Shown here piece after piece: positions 50,640 through 61,450 of a stretch of DNA of 64,000 bases. The notes beneath the pieces are model-generated. The model saw nothing but the letters and a program-made list of their open reading frames with translations. It had not been told where the DNA came from and did not search any database. The stretch lies in assembly GCA_015680685.1 (NCBI GenBank), contig MNCI01016028.1, positions 147,538-211,537 of the forward strand, written 5' to 3'. The stretch comes from Gnetum montanum. Lineage: Eukaryota; Streptophyta; Gnetopsida; Gnetales; Gnetaceae. How positions within the stretch are numbered: position 1 is the stretch's first letter; the number at the start of each line of letters is the position of its first letter. Made by a program: the position numbers and the translations under genes.

Positions 50640-52116
50640 GGCTATTGACCCTTTTTAGGACATTGGTTAGAGAAATGATTACCCTTGCACAAGAAACATT
50701 TTGTCTATTTTCTCTGAGCTTTCTTAAATCTACATTTAAACATTCCTTTAAATATTTTTGATGGGTTTCATGCCATTGTACCATATTTTCTTTGCCATTG
50801 TTTTTGTAGCTTTCTAAACCTTCTTTTTAGCTTTTTATCTTGGCAACAAATTGACTTGAGATACTTATCCTTTGGACACAGTTCTAAACATAATGCTTTT
50901 CCTATTTTACTTGTTAATTCTTTTAGTTTCCTTTGTGCTTGCTGGTCATAACAAATTTCCCTATTCATGTCCATGATGAATTGGTAGATATCTCCAAAAC
51001 TCATCTCAACTAACACTAGATTCTACCTTTTTAACTCAATGAGGTACTTATTACAAAATGGTTGAGGTAAACAACCAAGTAGATGTTCCTTTGCACCTAC
51101 CTCATGCATTAATTTTCCATAATAATATAACTATTACATTTTATTAAGAAACTATGGTAACTCTTGAACCCAATATAACCTTACTTTATAATATCTATCC
51201 CTATACACATTATCGTAATTTTCTTTGTTTGTAATAAATTATTTTATAATGGCATTTAAGAAAACTATGGAGGGAGCATTAATTAATTTTTGCTTAATTT
51301 TATCTGGAATATGATTCCACCATCTCCTAAGAATGCCACAAAAATTGTAAGTGGTCTTCTAGATAATCATTTGGGATTCTTTTTTTTTTTTCTAATATAA
51401 TTGGGATAAATAAGTAGCTTTGTATCACATCTACCATGTCCTGATGACCTTTAATATCTTTATTATCCATGGAAAATATTGATTGTTTATCTCTAGATTT
51501 CCTAATCTAGATGGTAGAAAAATCTATGGGATTTTTATAAGATCTAGCAGTTGTGTATTTCATTAAGAATTCTTCTTCACTATCTAGTGAAGCTTCTTTG
51601 TCTTTGTTAGATTATATTGATGATTTAGGGTTTCCCGCATTGACACTTATAATCTTTTCCTTTCCTTTCCTTTTCCTTTTCCTTGGCTCTCCATCTAGCC
51701 CTATGAGATTTTCCTATTGATGGAGGTGATCCTAAAAAGGCAAGAGGAAGAGTAGTCTTTTTCTTTTGTTTTTGTGTATTAGAACTACTTCTAGTATTTT
51801 TAGGAACCCATACTTGATGCATTTGTTTAACATCTTTTCTCAAACAGTCTAATGAGGCACTGTGTCTTTCACTAGTTTCTACTAGTCTTTGCATATTTTC
51901 TAACATCTTAGTAGTATCCTGAAAAGTACTAAACATAGTATTTTCTATATTTCCTATACATTGATTAGCCCAATTTTGTAATTGTATTACTTCTATTGGA
52001 GTAGTATTACTCTTTTTATTTGGAATAGCATAGATCGTTTTGTTTGGTGCTACATTATCTTTGTTGTCTTTTGTTCTTGTATTCATGTTTATTTTTAAGA
52101 GTGCATCACATTCCAT
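50640..52116 (-). pseudogene. pararetroviral coat-protein region with CCHC knuckle
   Basis: The minus-strand frame 51625-52116 (163 residues) has a helical, probably coiled-coil part and then a very basic tail rich in Lys, Arg and Glu. Further downstream, 50768-51016 includes FGDIYQFIMDMNRE and a Lys/Arg-rich C-terminus, as in caulimovirid coat proteins before the zinc knuckle. The knuckle at 50660-50698 reads CFLCKGNHFSNQC, i.e. C-X2-C-X3-H-X4-C, one residue shorter than the usual C-X2-C-X4-H-X4-C. A stop follows soon after. Confidence 0.65.
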
Positions 52117-52639
52117 ATAATGATAATGTTTATCATGTCTTTGTACAATTTTATGTAGACATGATGTATCTACAGAAGAAGATGATGTGGCAGGTTTTGG
52201 AGTTTCTATGGTTCCAGAAAGAGATGCTTTCTAATGTCTTCTAGATGAGCTTTCTTCTCCATATGTGGATGACTCTAATTCTTATTCTATTATGGTGGAT
52301 TTATCTTTCCTAAAGGATGGAATGATTCCTAAGACTTTCTCAACATCCATTGTGATATTTAGTTGTTTAAATAATTTCATCATTTTTTTGCTACCTTGAC
52401 CTTTTTCTTTATATCTTGTTCTGATATTTTAGAAGATTTTGCTACAAGATAGTGTTGTGTCCTAGGTATCAAATCTAAATATTTTGGGATTGAATCAAAT
52501 ATTTTTGTTGATCTTTTAGATCTAGACCATTTTGTTGAGCAAGGATCTTTATCAACAAACTAAGGTTTCAGGTGAACCTGATATCTTTGTTTACTAGTCC
52601 TTTCTTTCATAGGTTTAATATAGTCATAAAACTCTTCTT

Positions 52640-53216
52640 GTAGATCTATTAGATCTAGATACTATGTATGGACCGGTAAGTCTTTTGTATTAATGCTAAT
52701 GCCATACTCCAAATTCATAGTACCAACATGCATTGCTTACATTCCTAAGAGAAACAATGTTTTAATGCTTGTTGTATCAAATAATTTAAAGACTAGCCTA
52801 GTTCCTATAGCAGTGTATATACTATCTGGTATCATGTCTAATGGGATATAAGTAACTAAAATTAAACTTGAACATAAATAAGGGTCATACAAAGAAAGAA
52901 TAAAATTTTGGAGCATACAGACTAGAGTGTCTTTTTCTAGTCTTCCTTTGGCATAGGTGATGATTGAGTCAGTAAAGTTCTTGAACCTTCAATCTATAAG
53001 CACAATCTAACAAGGAGCATTAAGTCTATAATTAAAGTGTGGATGGATGTGTATATCTATTTCAATGATGTGAATGTACTTGTACCCATCATCTAACCAC
53101 ATATCTACCTCTCTTGGAAAAAAATTGAAGTATAACTGGGTGAAGGCCAAATCTAGAAATTGTAAATCACATTTTGATATATGCATATAGCTTAGGCTTT
53201 GTGGGAATTCAATCAA
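52640..53216 (-). pseudogene. pararetroviral movement protein (30K type)
   Basis: The minus-strand frame 53007-53216 (with LDLAFTQLYFNFFPREVDMW) leads through a stop into sequence at about 52780-52985 with FTDSIITYAKG and NFILSLYDPYLCSSL, which matches the pattern near the end of the caulimovirid movement-protein core. Its position at the 5' end of the domain order supports this. It would serve cell-to-cell movement. The call rests on pattern and position and is less certain than the RT. Confidence 0.55.
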
Positions 53217-53455
53217 TTTACTAGAATAGATTTTCCTCTATGTATGAATAGGAGGAAGAGTATTACCTAAAGGACTTTGACAGAATTGTGATAATCTTTG
53301 AACATAGAGAAAGAACGAAAGGAACCTGTAAGAGTTTTGGATAACAATGCCATGGTTGATGTAGAAGTTGTTCTCATTGTGTCACTTCGCAATCTACATG
53401 ACTATCTGTCAACCCTTACCACATGTCTTACTTTTAGTGATCTATGACTTGACAA

Positions 53456-55038
53456 CTCCTTGTAGCACATGACCTGGGAATCCAACACCTAGTAATCAAA
53501 GGTGACTCATGATTACTGGTTAACTCGGTAATACAGGTTTACGTTTTCAAGGCCCAACATTTACAGCCTTATTGTGACCTATCAAAGAACTTTCTTAAGC
53601 ACTTTACAATAGTCTATGTCCAATACATTCCCTAAAACAAGAATTCCATAGCCGATGTATTAGAAAAATTAGCCTTAAGCATTGCACTAGACATGTTTCA
53701 TGCATTGCCCACCTTAGGGGTGGATTGAACTATGCCTATCAAGAAAATCACTGACGTTGCATGCATAGCCACAGTCAACACAATCCATGTAAGAAAGTGG
53801 TATGATGATATTAAGGCATACCTTCTATAGGGTGAGCCTTCGCAACACTTAACTACCACTCAAAAAATGCAATGCATAAATGTTTGTAGTAGTAAATCAT
53901 CATGGGTGATAGCACATTATGTTGTAGATCCTACGATGGCATACTACTAACTTGCGTAAGTAACAACGAAGTTCAAACAATCATTGAGCATGTCCATGAG
54001 GGACTTTGTGAAGGTCACATAGCACCCAAGGCAATGGCAATGAAGATCAAACGCTTGGACTATTATTGGCCTTACATGAAGCATGATTGCATCTCCAAGG
54101 TTAAAACATGTGACATGTGTCAATGAGATGGCAACCTAATGCACGTGCCATTGACTGAACTAGACATAACATAGATCATGTGGCCATTTTAGCATTGGGG
54201 CTTAGAAATCATTAGACCTATAATGCCTAAGTTCTCCATAGGGCATAGCTTCATCATAATTGCAACTAAATATTTTACCAAGTGGGTTGAGGCTATTCCC
54301 CTTAGGAAGACAAAATCACAATAGGTTTGCAAATTCATGCTCAATAACATAGTAACCCATTTCAGCTTAGCCATGATCATAGAAATAGAAAACATGCCAC
54401 AATTTAGCAATGTCAAAACTAAAGCCTTTTGTGAGCATTTTTGTAACAAACATTTCTTCTCATTGTCATACTACCCTTAGGTGAATGGCTAGGTGAAGGA
54501 CATTAACAAATTCATCATCAACCTTCTAAAGAAGATGCTATGTAATAGCAAATGATGATGTCATGAGTAATTAGTCTACACACTTTGGACCTACTGCACA
54601 ACATGTCAAACAACAATAGGTACAATGCCTTATATTCTTGTCTATGGGTCTGAACCAATTTTGCCCCTTAAATTGTAGGTTCCATTGCTCTAGGTGATCC
54701 TCTCAAACTTCATTGACAAAGCTTAGAACAATGAGTTGAGGATCATAGACCTTAACTCAATAGAGAAGGTGTGCATGCAAACACTTGATCACATCAAATG
54801 GTACCAAGAGAAGCAATAGAAAAAACACCATCACAACTAGCATCAATTCTTGATCAAGAAAGGGCACCTAGTTCTCAAGACCATTTGTGAACCCATGAAT
54901 AAATTCTCAGCCAACTAGGATGGGCCTTTCTTAGTCACTAAGGCCTATGACAATGGAGCATTCAAGCTTGCTAATCAAGACAATAATGAATTTGTGAATC
55001 TAGTGAACCATTCATATTTGAAGTCAAATTATGCTTAA
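53456..55038 (+). pseudogene. Tat-type Ty3 pol, 3' part (second RNase H end, integrase)
   Basis: The plus strand resumes the split RNase H: LLVAHDLGIQHLVIKGDS (53456-53509) and KAQHLQPYCDLSKNFLKHF (about 53550-53605), then ADVLEKLALS. Integrase begins at 53902-54126 with YDGILLTCVS, VHEGLCEGHIAPKAMAMKIK and TCDMCQ (H2C2 zinc-binding region). The catalytic core (about 54180-54560) shows WGLEIIRP, FTKWVEAIPL and YYP-stop-VNG-stop-VKD, where CAG codons have become TAG. The C-terminus ends at GAFKLANQDNNEFVNLVNHS and YLKSNYA with a stop at 55036-55038. Confidence 0.85.
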
Positions 55039-55082
55039 ACTATAGTGTTGCACATCAATTTAACATGGTAAGTATCTTTCCA

Positions 55083-55194
55083 CTATGACTATAAACTAGC
55101 ACAACAAGTTTGCTATGACTATAAACTGGCACATCAAGTTTTCTATGACTATAAACTAGCATAGACCATATGCTATGACGTTAAATTAGCATCC
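55083..55194. repeat. tandem repeat, 30-bp unit, about 3.7 copies
   Basis: Units start at 55083, 55113, 55143 and 55173, each with CTATGACTATAAACTAGCA or a close variant. It lies just after the Tat integrase stop. Confidence 0.9.
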
Positions 55195-55359
55195 ACATCA
55201 TGGTATACCAAAACCTTAAATTAGGTTCACCATCAGTCATGCATAGTTCCACGACCAAGCAAGTGAGAATAATTTTAACTCCACTCCTCCCCCACACTTT
55301 TTTGTATCACATAGGTAGGGATACTATAGTCCTAGAATGGAACATTAGCCATTGATCTG

Positions 55360-55625
55360 GCCTTGGAAGGATTTGCAGCATTATGGCCCCCTACCATTTT
55401 GTTGATTTTTTGAGCACTTTCCACCACCCTAGCCTTTGGAGCATTTGTAGCATTACCATCCCCATACACTTTTTTGGCTTTTTGAACACTTGCAACTAGT
55501 GTAACCTTTGAACCAATTACAACATTATGGCCCCCTACCATTGTGCTAATTTTTTTAAGCTCTTATGATCAATTTGGCCTTTAGATAACTTACAACATCA
55601 TCACCCCTAACATTTGATTTTCATT
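55360..55625 (-). repeat. tandem repeat, 72-bp unit (24 codons), about 3.7 copies
   Basis: Units start at 55360, 55432, 55504 and 55576. The period is exactly 72, so the minus-strand frame (55332-55541) encodes a 24-residue repeat with VxSAQKxxKMVGGHNA. No known protein is recognised. Confidence 0.85.
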
Positions 55626-55945
55626 TTGTGTTTTGTGGTTTTCTTATCTTCTCAAAGTTATGTATGTAGGATGAAGCCTAGATGTGGTCATGCAAAGGCA
55701 TATCTCATTGTAGCAGGAAGTTACCACATCACTCCGATGTGCATGATTGGACTAGTTAAGCCTCTTAAGAGTGCACATCCCTAATACCCCATTATAGCCT
55801 ACCTATGCTCATCCTTATGTCTTCATACCCTTGCATTCCCCTACATAATTAAGACTACAAACCCCTATGACTACATAGCATCCTTTGCAAGCCAAATCAT
55901 AAAACCCAAGGTAGACATAAGATAAGTTGTCTTGAGGGGAGCCTT

Positions 55946-58340
55946 TGTTGGCTCGTCAAAGCCCTAGTGGATGTAACATAAGTCATCCTAGGGACAAAAC
56001 ACTTGTCCCATAGATGTAATGTAGTTTTATAAGCATCAGAGAAAAGCCCATTCGATGGCACACAGTCTACTTAATCGAAAGCATCCCACAGTTAGCATTT
56101 AGCAAAGTGTAGAACCCAAAGAAGGTTCACCCCATAGCAAAAAGCAAAACAAAAGTAAAAATGCAAAAATAAAAAGAAAAAAAAAGAGAAAAGGGAAAAA
56201 ATTATTTTCCCAAACAAATTAGCAAAGCTACAATTTCACAACTAGTCAGGCCCTGAAGCCACCTTGACAAGAGGCAAGAGGTTAATGTTTTTCAGAGGCA
56301 AGCCACCTTGGTGCCATGGTCACCATTAGTCATGCTAACTTCGCATCCTACATCATGATCCCCTATTTGCATTTCACCTCCCTTGTTATCCCCTAGCACA
56401 TTACCTACACCATTTACTCCTAGGATATCGCTATCCACAACACTCTTGAGCATAGTGCAATGACATTTGACCATGCATGGAAGAGTGATGTTGGTGCCAA
56501 GCCTACTATGGTGTTTTGTAGTTCTTTTTTGACATCTCTAGGATCACTCCTATAGACATCAACAAAGAGGGACTAATGAAATATAACCAAATTTGGGTGA
56601 TAGCTTCTTGATTGTAAATTTGTCTAAGTGTCAACATAAGGCAAATTTCTTCTAAGTGTTGGGACTACACTCTTCACTGCCCTAGAGTGTAGTCAACCAA
56701 TAGAGAACATAGTAAGCTTCAAAGACTAATTTTTTTCAATTTTTCCTAAGTGTCATCATGAAGCAAGGATCTACAAATTTTTCTAAGTATTGGGACTATG
56801 CTCTCCATTGCACTAGATTATAGTTAGCTTAGTAGAGATCATAGTCAACATCAAAGGCCAATTTGCAAATTTTTTTAAGTGTCAAGCTAGCATTTATAGA
56901 TTTTTATAAGTGCTAAGACTATGCTTTTCACTGCCCTAGAGCATAGTTAAGTGTAGTTAGCATGGAAGACCCAGTTTGGCAAAAAATTTCTAAGTGTTGA
57001 GACTATGCTCTCCATTACCTTGGAGCATAGTCAAGTGTAGTCAATTGGAAGTGTTGGGACTATGCTCAACCCAAATTGGGAGTGTAGTTAGCCTCCCATG
57101 TATAGTGTAGTTAGCACACAACCATGTTCTACAAAATTTTCAAAGTGTCCTATGGAGAGTGTAGTCAACACATAGCCATGTTCTGCAAAATTTTCTAAGT
57201 GTTAGACTATGCTCTCCCCCAATCTAGAGCGTAGTCAAGCATAGTCAACTAGAACAACCTCCAAAGGCCTCCACAACATAGCATCAGCATCCACCTTAGC
57301 TCCGACACACCTTCAAAAAGTGTAGTTAGAAAAATGCATCTTTTTTGTACTCACTTTTGTCTTCAAATTGTAACTATGCTCGAACCCACTCAAGACAGTA
57401 GATAGCATAGCCCTAGAGCGTAGTCTTCAAAGATGCATTTTTTTCTTTTTTTTGCATTTTTCAGGTACATTGTAGTCTTTTTGACACATGAATATTTAGT
57501 TGGTAGTGTAGTCATAATCTCATAGTCTCATAGAGTTTGTTAGAGCACATTAGAGCATAACACTACTTGCTTTAGTGGAGAGCATAGTTGGGTGCAGCAT
57601 AGTCCCAACCATCCCACTACCACATGGTAGGCAGCCTGCATTTCAAGCTAACTCTAGCCCTATAAATATCCTAGCCCTTGACTTTTTAGGGGTTGGAAAA
57701 ATTGGAAGTAGGTTGGAAAAATTGAAGCAAGATTAGCAAATTTGGAGCGCATTTGTCATTTTAGCAAGGTAAGGCATTCACACACCACTGTAGCCCACCG
57801 CAGGACATAGCAAACCATTGCAAGACACTACACACTATAGTAGCCAACCTAGCAGAAATAGACACCATAGCTGAAAGTTATTCTTTGAGGACAAACATCC
57901 CAAGACTCTAACTATTCTATCCACTACACCTATTGTACACCATATACCTTCTTGTCCCTTTTGAAGTTAGCTATGCTCAACCTCATTTGGGGTGGTGTCA
58001 CTTTCTCTCTCACTCTTTCCCTACACATTTTTAGCATTCTACTTGCATTTTGGCACTTTAATTACATTTTCCACTATTTTTACACATAACCATGCATTGA
58101 CACCCTTTTTTTGTACCAAAAACCTAGACTACGCCCATCCCCGTTCACACTGTTGACATCGCAAACACCACTTGACACTTAGCATTGTTTGGAATTGCAT
58201 TTGATAAGTTCCCATTCGATTAACAAGACCATTCTAGGCACACGACCTCCACCTCTAGCAGGCCCTCACATAGACTTAGGGTTAAAGATGTATGCTTGCA
58301 GACCTCTTGGTGTTCCATTCTAGCTATCAATGTTTTCAGT
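55946..58340 (+). repeat. probable 3' LTR of the Tat element (boundaries approximate)
   Basis: The motif CTTGAGGGGAGCCTT at 55931-55945 looks like a polypurine tract and is followed by TGTTGGCTCG. A strong plus-strand TATA box, CCCTATAAATATCC, lies at 57658-57671. The region carries the palindrome array described separately. No 5' partner is visible left of 44850, so the element appears truncated or the partner is unrecognisable. The right end is a guess. Confidence 0.45.
56663..57236. repeat. array of six hairpin-forming palindromes with 12-nt spacers
   Basis: Inverted repeats of the type GACTATGCTC ... GAGCATAGTC begin at 56663, 56794, 56917, 57001, 57058 and 57205. Each has a 10-base arm, exactly 12 bases between arms, and a preceding TTCTAAGTGTTGG-like phrase in most copies. 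The copies at 56663, 57001 and (with one G-T pair) 57205 are perfect or nearly so. The copy at 56663 has ACACTC paired with GAGTGT in place of ATGCTC with GAGCAT. A looser seventh copy with a longer spacer lies at 57372-57425. Confidence 0.9.
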
Positions 58341-58949
58341 TGCTACACAACTCTAATACAACACTAATATAATGTAGGCTCCAATATCTTTTGTCATTTT
58401 ATCCATAGGAAGGATTCATCCTCTCATCTTGAAATTCTCATAAAATCTTGGAATACTTAGAACATGAAAAATGGTGAAATTTGAATGAAACATTTAAAGA
58501 AAAATCTTAGGTTTAGCACCCTTAACATCATAGCTATGATCTTAACCTTATAAATTAGTATATATAGGCATGCACCCCTTAGAATGTTTCATATTTCTTC
58601 CAAAAGAAAGAGGAGTTTTTTCATAGACTTGAAAGTCTTCAAAGTATTATAACTTCCAAACCATGAGCCCCATTAACATGATTTCAAAATCCTTGAGGTC
58701 ACATAGTTAAGTTCTTTCTTGTGGGAGACCTTAAGGATAAAAATAAAAAATTTTCTAAAATTCAATATTGAACATGCTAAGATAATTAATAATAAAAATA
58801 ATGAAGTTTAATTAATATCTTAACAAAGATACTTATCTTGAAGCCTTAAGAATGATATTTTGCAATCACCTAATGTTATTAATATTATATTTTTTGAAAT
58901 TTTGATCAATCCAAGGGATAAAAAATGATTAAAACCATAATGGAAATGT

Positions 58950-61450
58950 TAAAATACATTCCCAAGAGAGGAGATCCATCACAACCCAAGAAGAAAAGTC
59001 CACGAAGAGAAAATGGTAGAGGTAGAGGATAAGAATGGGGATGAGACCAACCACAAAAAATCCATGTAAAAGACCTAGGAAGAAAATAAGTAGTTGATCA
59101 ACTTGCATAGCAGTTTGCATAGGTAGAAGTAGTAATGCTACCTATCATAGCAACAAGCAAACAAATCATGATTTCTAATGCATTCATAGAACTCATCAAC
59201 AACAAATCCCACACAACTAAAATGATCATGAAGAATAACTTTGAATTATTCATAGAGCTTATAGCATATGACATATAGGAATAATTACAAGCTTTTCCAT
59301 TTTAGATAACTCGATCAACTAATGAAGAATATTATCTTAGGGAAACATACCAATTTTAGCACAAAAAGAAAGAACATACCATATTAAAAATTGAGAGAAT
59401 TATAGTGTCCTATGGTATGGATGTTATTACTAAGGTGTTAGGATCACCTAACATGGATATAGAAACTATTATGATCTCCACCTAGTTTGATCACAACACC
59501 AAATGTCTATGATTGGAGAAATATTAGAGAGATAAGAAAACTTAGTATAGGGTTCTATTAATAGCAGAAAAGATCTATTTTAAAAGAGGTTCCTATTACA
59601 TTTACCCCACTAAGCATTTGAATAGAATACAGACCTATGTAGCTAGAGGAAATGTCATACTTAGTAGAAAGTACCTAGTTGACATAGCTCATATCCTTTT
59701 CTTGGAGATTCAATGATGATTTAAGAACTAGAAAAACAGCTGACCAATGCTTCCATTCCCATGTTTCATTAAGAAGCTCTATGGATGGATTGACATCCTT
59801 GGGTACACAAATAATATGGTTAGAAGGGCTTCTAATATAGAATTTTCTTAAATAATGAAGTTTGTACTAGTGAAGAAGAATCAACTAGAATCATCTTCTA
59901 GTGCTAAGGTTTCATAAAGCCCACTTATGGTAGAAATGAGTGATTCATGAACAAGTACTTCTATTTTTGTAGTAGATCCTAGCATCTACCAACTAGAAAT
60001 GAGAAATATATAGAAGATAACATAGGTTATAAGCTGGAGGGTTGAATACGTTCAATAATTCTTGAATGCATTCTTTCAAAAACCTAAAATCTCTAGGGAT
60101 CTAGTATCATGAATAATTTTAGTGCAATCAATAAGGAATAACTAGACTACATAAATTTCTAGAAATTCAGCTACATTCCAAGTCATCCCTGTATTCTATG
60201 ATGGAGCCACAAGTTTGATTATGTCTTAGAAGGACCAGAAAGATACTATTAAGCATGTTGTAAAACATGTGAGTTTTGCCTTGAACGTACCTATTACTCC
60301 CCACTTCTAACTTTAATAGTTCTTAAGATGTTTAGAAACTTTCAAGTGTTCGAGAAGCTAGTGGATCAATGAATGTAGTAGAATATAAGGATGTCTTGGA
60401 CTGATTATTCCAAACTATCAAGATTGTCCAAGACATTTTCAAGATCCCTAAAAATGTCATGGCCATTCAATTTAAACTAATTTTTATCAAAGAAAAGTTG
60501 ATATTCACTAAGATCCAATTATAACATGCAAAATCAAAAGTGTAGTAACTATAGAATGAGGTGGCCTAACTCCATGCTCAACTATAAGATTTAGCTCAAT
60601 TCATGAAACCAAAGTTTCTTGATGATTTTAGAACTAAGTAAATATAATGCATAACTATCTTGCAAGACCAACTAGAAATGAAATGGAAGAAGACCACATG
60701 AGATGCATGTGCCACTAATGGTACGACTTATGCCTTATAGAAAAAAATCACCATGCTGAAGGAAGAGAACAAACAACTAGTAAAAAGAATAGGAGGTTGA
60801 TGTAGGTAGCAAGAGAGGAAGATTAATTAAAAACTTAGTTGAGTCACCTACAAGAATAGTTTGTAAAGGTAGATGCAAACATTAAAAGGTTAGTATAGGA
60901 AAATAGAAATCTATACATGGCAAAGAACCTTGAATTGCAATAAAGATCTATAATTTAAATTACAACCTAGAAATAGAAGGCTAGCAAGAAAGATATGTTT
61001 AAAAGAGATTACAAGAAATAGATGAGCCTCAAGAAGAAGATAAATGAGAAATAAATTAGGGCAACCAAGGCCCACAATAATGTTGTGTTTGTTGTTGTGT
61101 TATAACAAACCATTACTGATACATATAAAAGCATTCTTGATAGACTAACAACAATACCCTAAGTAAAAATCTTTTATGAATATGAAACATGAATAGAAGA
61201 GTTGAAAAACTACATGAAGCCGACTAATTTTAGATATGCTAACCTTGCCATGTTGATAACTGGTCATTCCACAAATAAAGTGAAGAAATAAGTTGTAGTA
61301 ATCTTTATATTATGTGATCATGAAAATAAGCTATACATTGAGATAAAGAGGAACTTTAGAGACAAACAACATGATGTTGTAGATAATTTAGCAAAGAGAA
61401 AAAAAACTAGGAGAATGTCAAGAGCTTAAGGAAAAATTTTTAATGTTTGA
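58950..61450 (+). pseudogene. long degenerate ORF with coiled coil, family unknown (copy 2)
   Basis: Despite many stops the plus strand stays readable for about 800 codons. The N-terminal part (about 59300-59500) reads TRSTNEEYYLRETYQF and KIERIIVSYGMDVITKVLGS. The middle (about 59560-59700) contains VPITFTPLSI-like and YLVDIAHILFLEIQ sequence. A coiled-coil part includes KKITMLKEENKQLVKRI (about 60745-60795). Near the end is TNFRYANLAMLITGHSTNK (about 61222-61278), then a basic tail AKRKKTRRMS. Several of these blocks match the fragment at 3100-4665 in the same order. No catalytic motif of a retroelement was seen and I do not recognise the protein. A gag-like or capsid-type protein of a plant-specific element is possible. 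Confidence 0.5.

Larger units (their letters stand above)
46732..53455 (-). mobile_element. endogenous pararetrovirus (Caulimoviridae), near full genome unit, decayed
   Basis: On the minus strand the domain order is movement protein, coat region, CCHC knuckle, protease, reverse transcriptase and RNase H, with no integrase, as in Caulimoviridae. A TATA box and a downstream AATAAA lie near the left edge. It interrupts the second RNase H of a plus-strand Tat element: removing 46732-53455 restores alignment of the two halves with other Tat RNase H domains, with no LTRs and no obvious target-site duplication, as expected for integration without an integrase. At about 6.7 kb it is near genome length for the family. 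Many stops and frame changes mean it is not infectious. The genus is not assigned; gymnosperm-hosted endogenous lineages are the natural comparison. Confidence 0.85.

Noticed and set aside
55083-57236. Possible CRISPR-like array, since repeats have regular spacing
   Set aside because: The 30-bp and 72-bp repeats are direct tandems without unique spacers, the palindromes are irregularly spaced, and the context is a plant retroelement.
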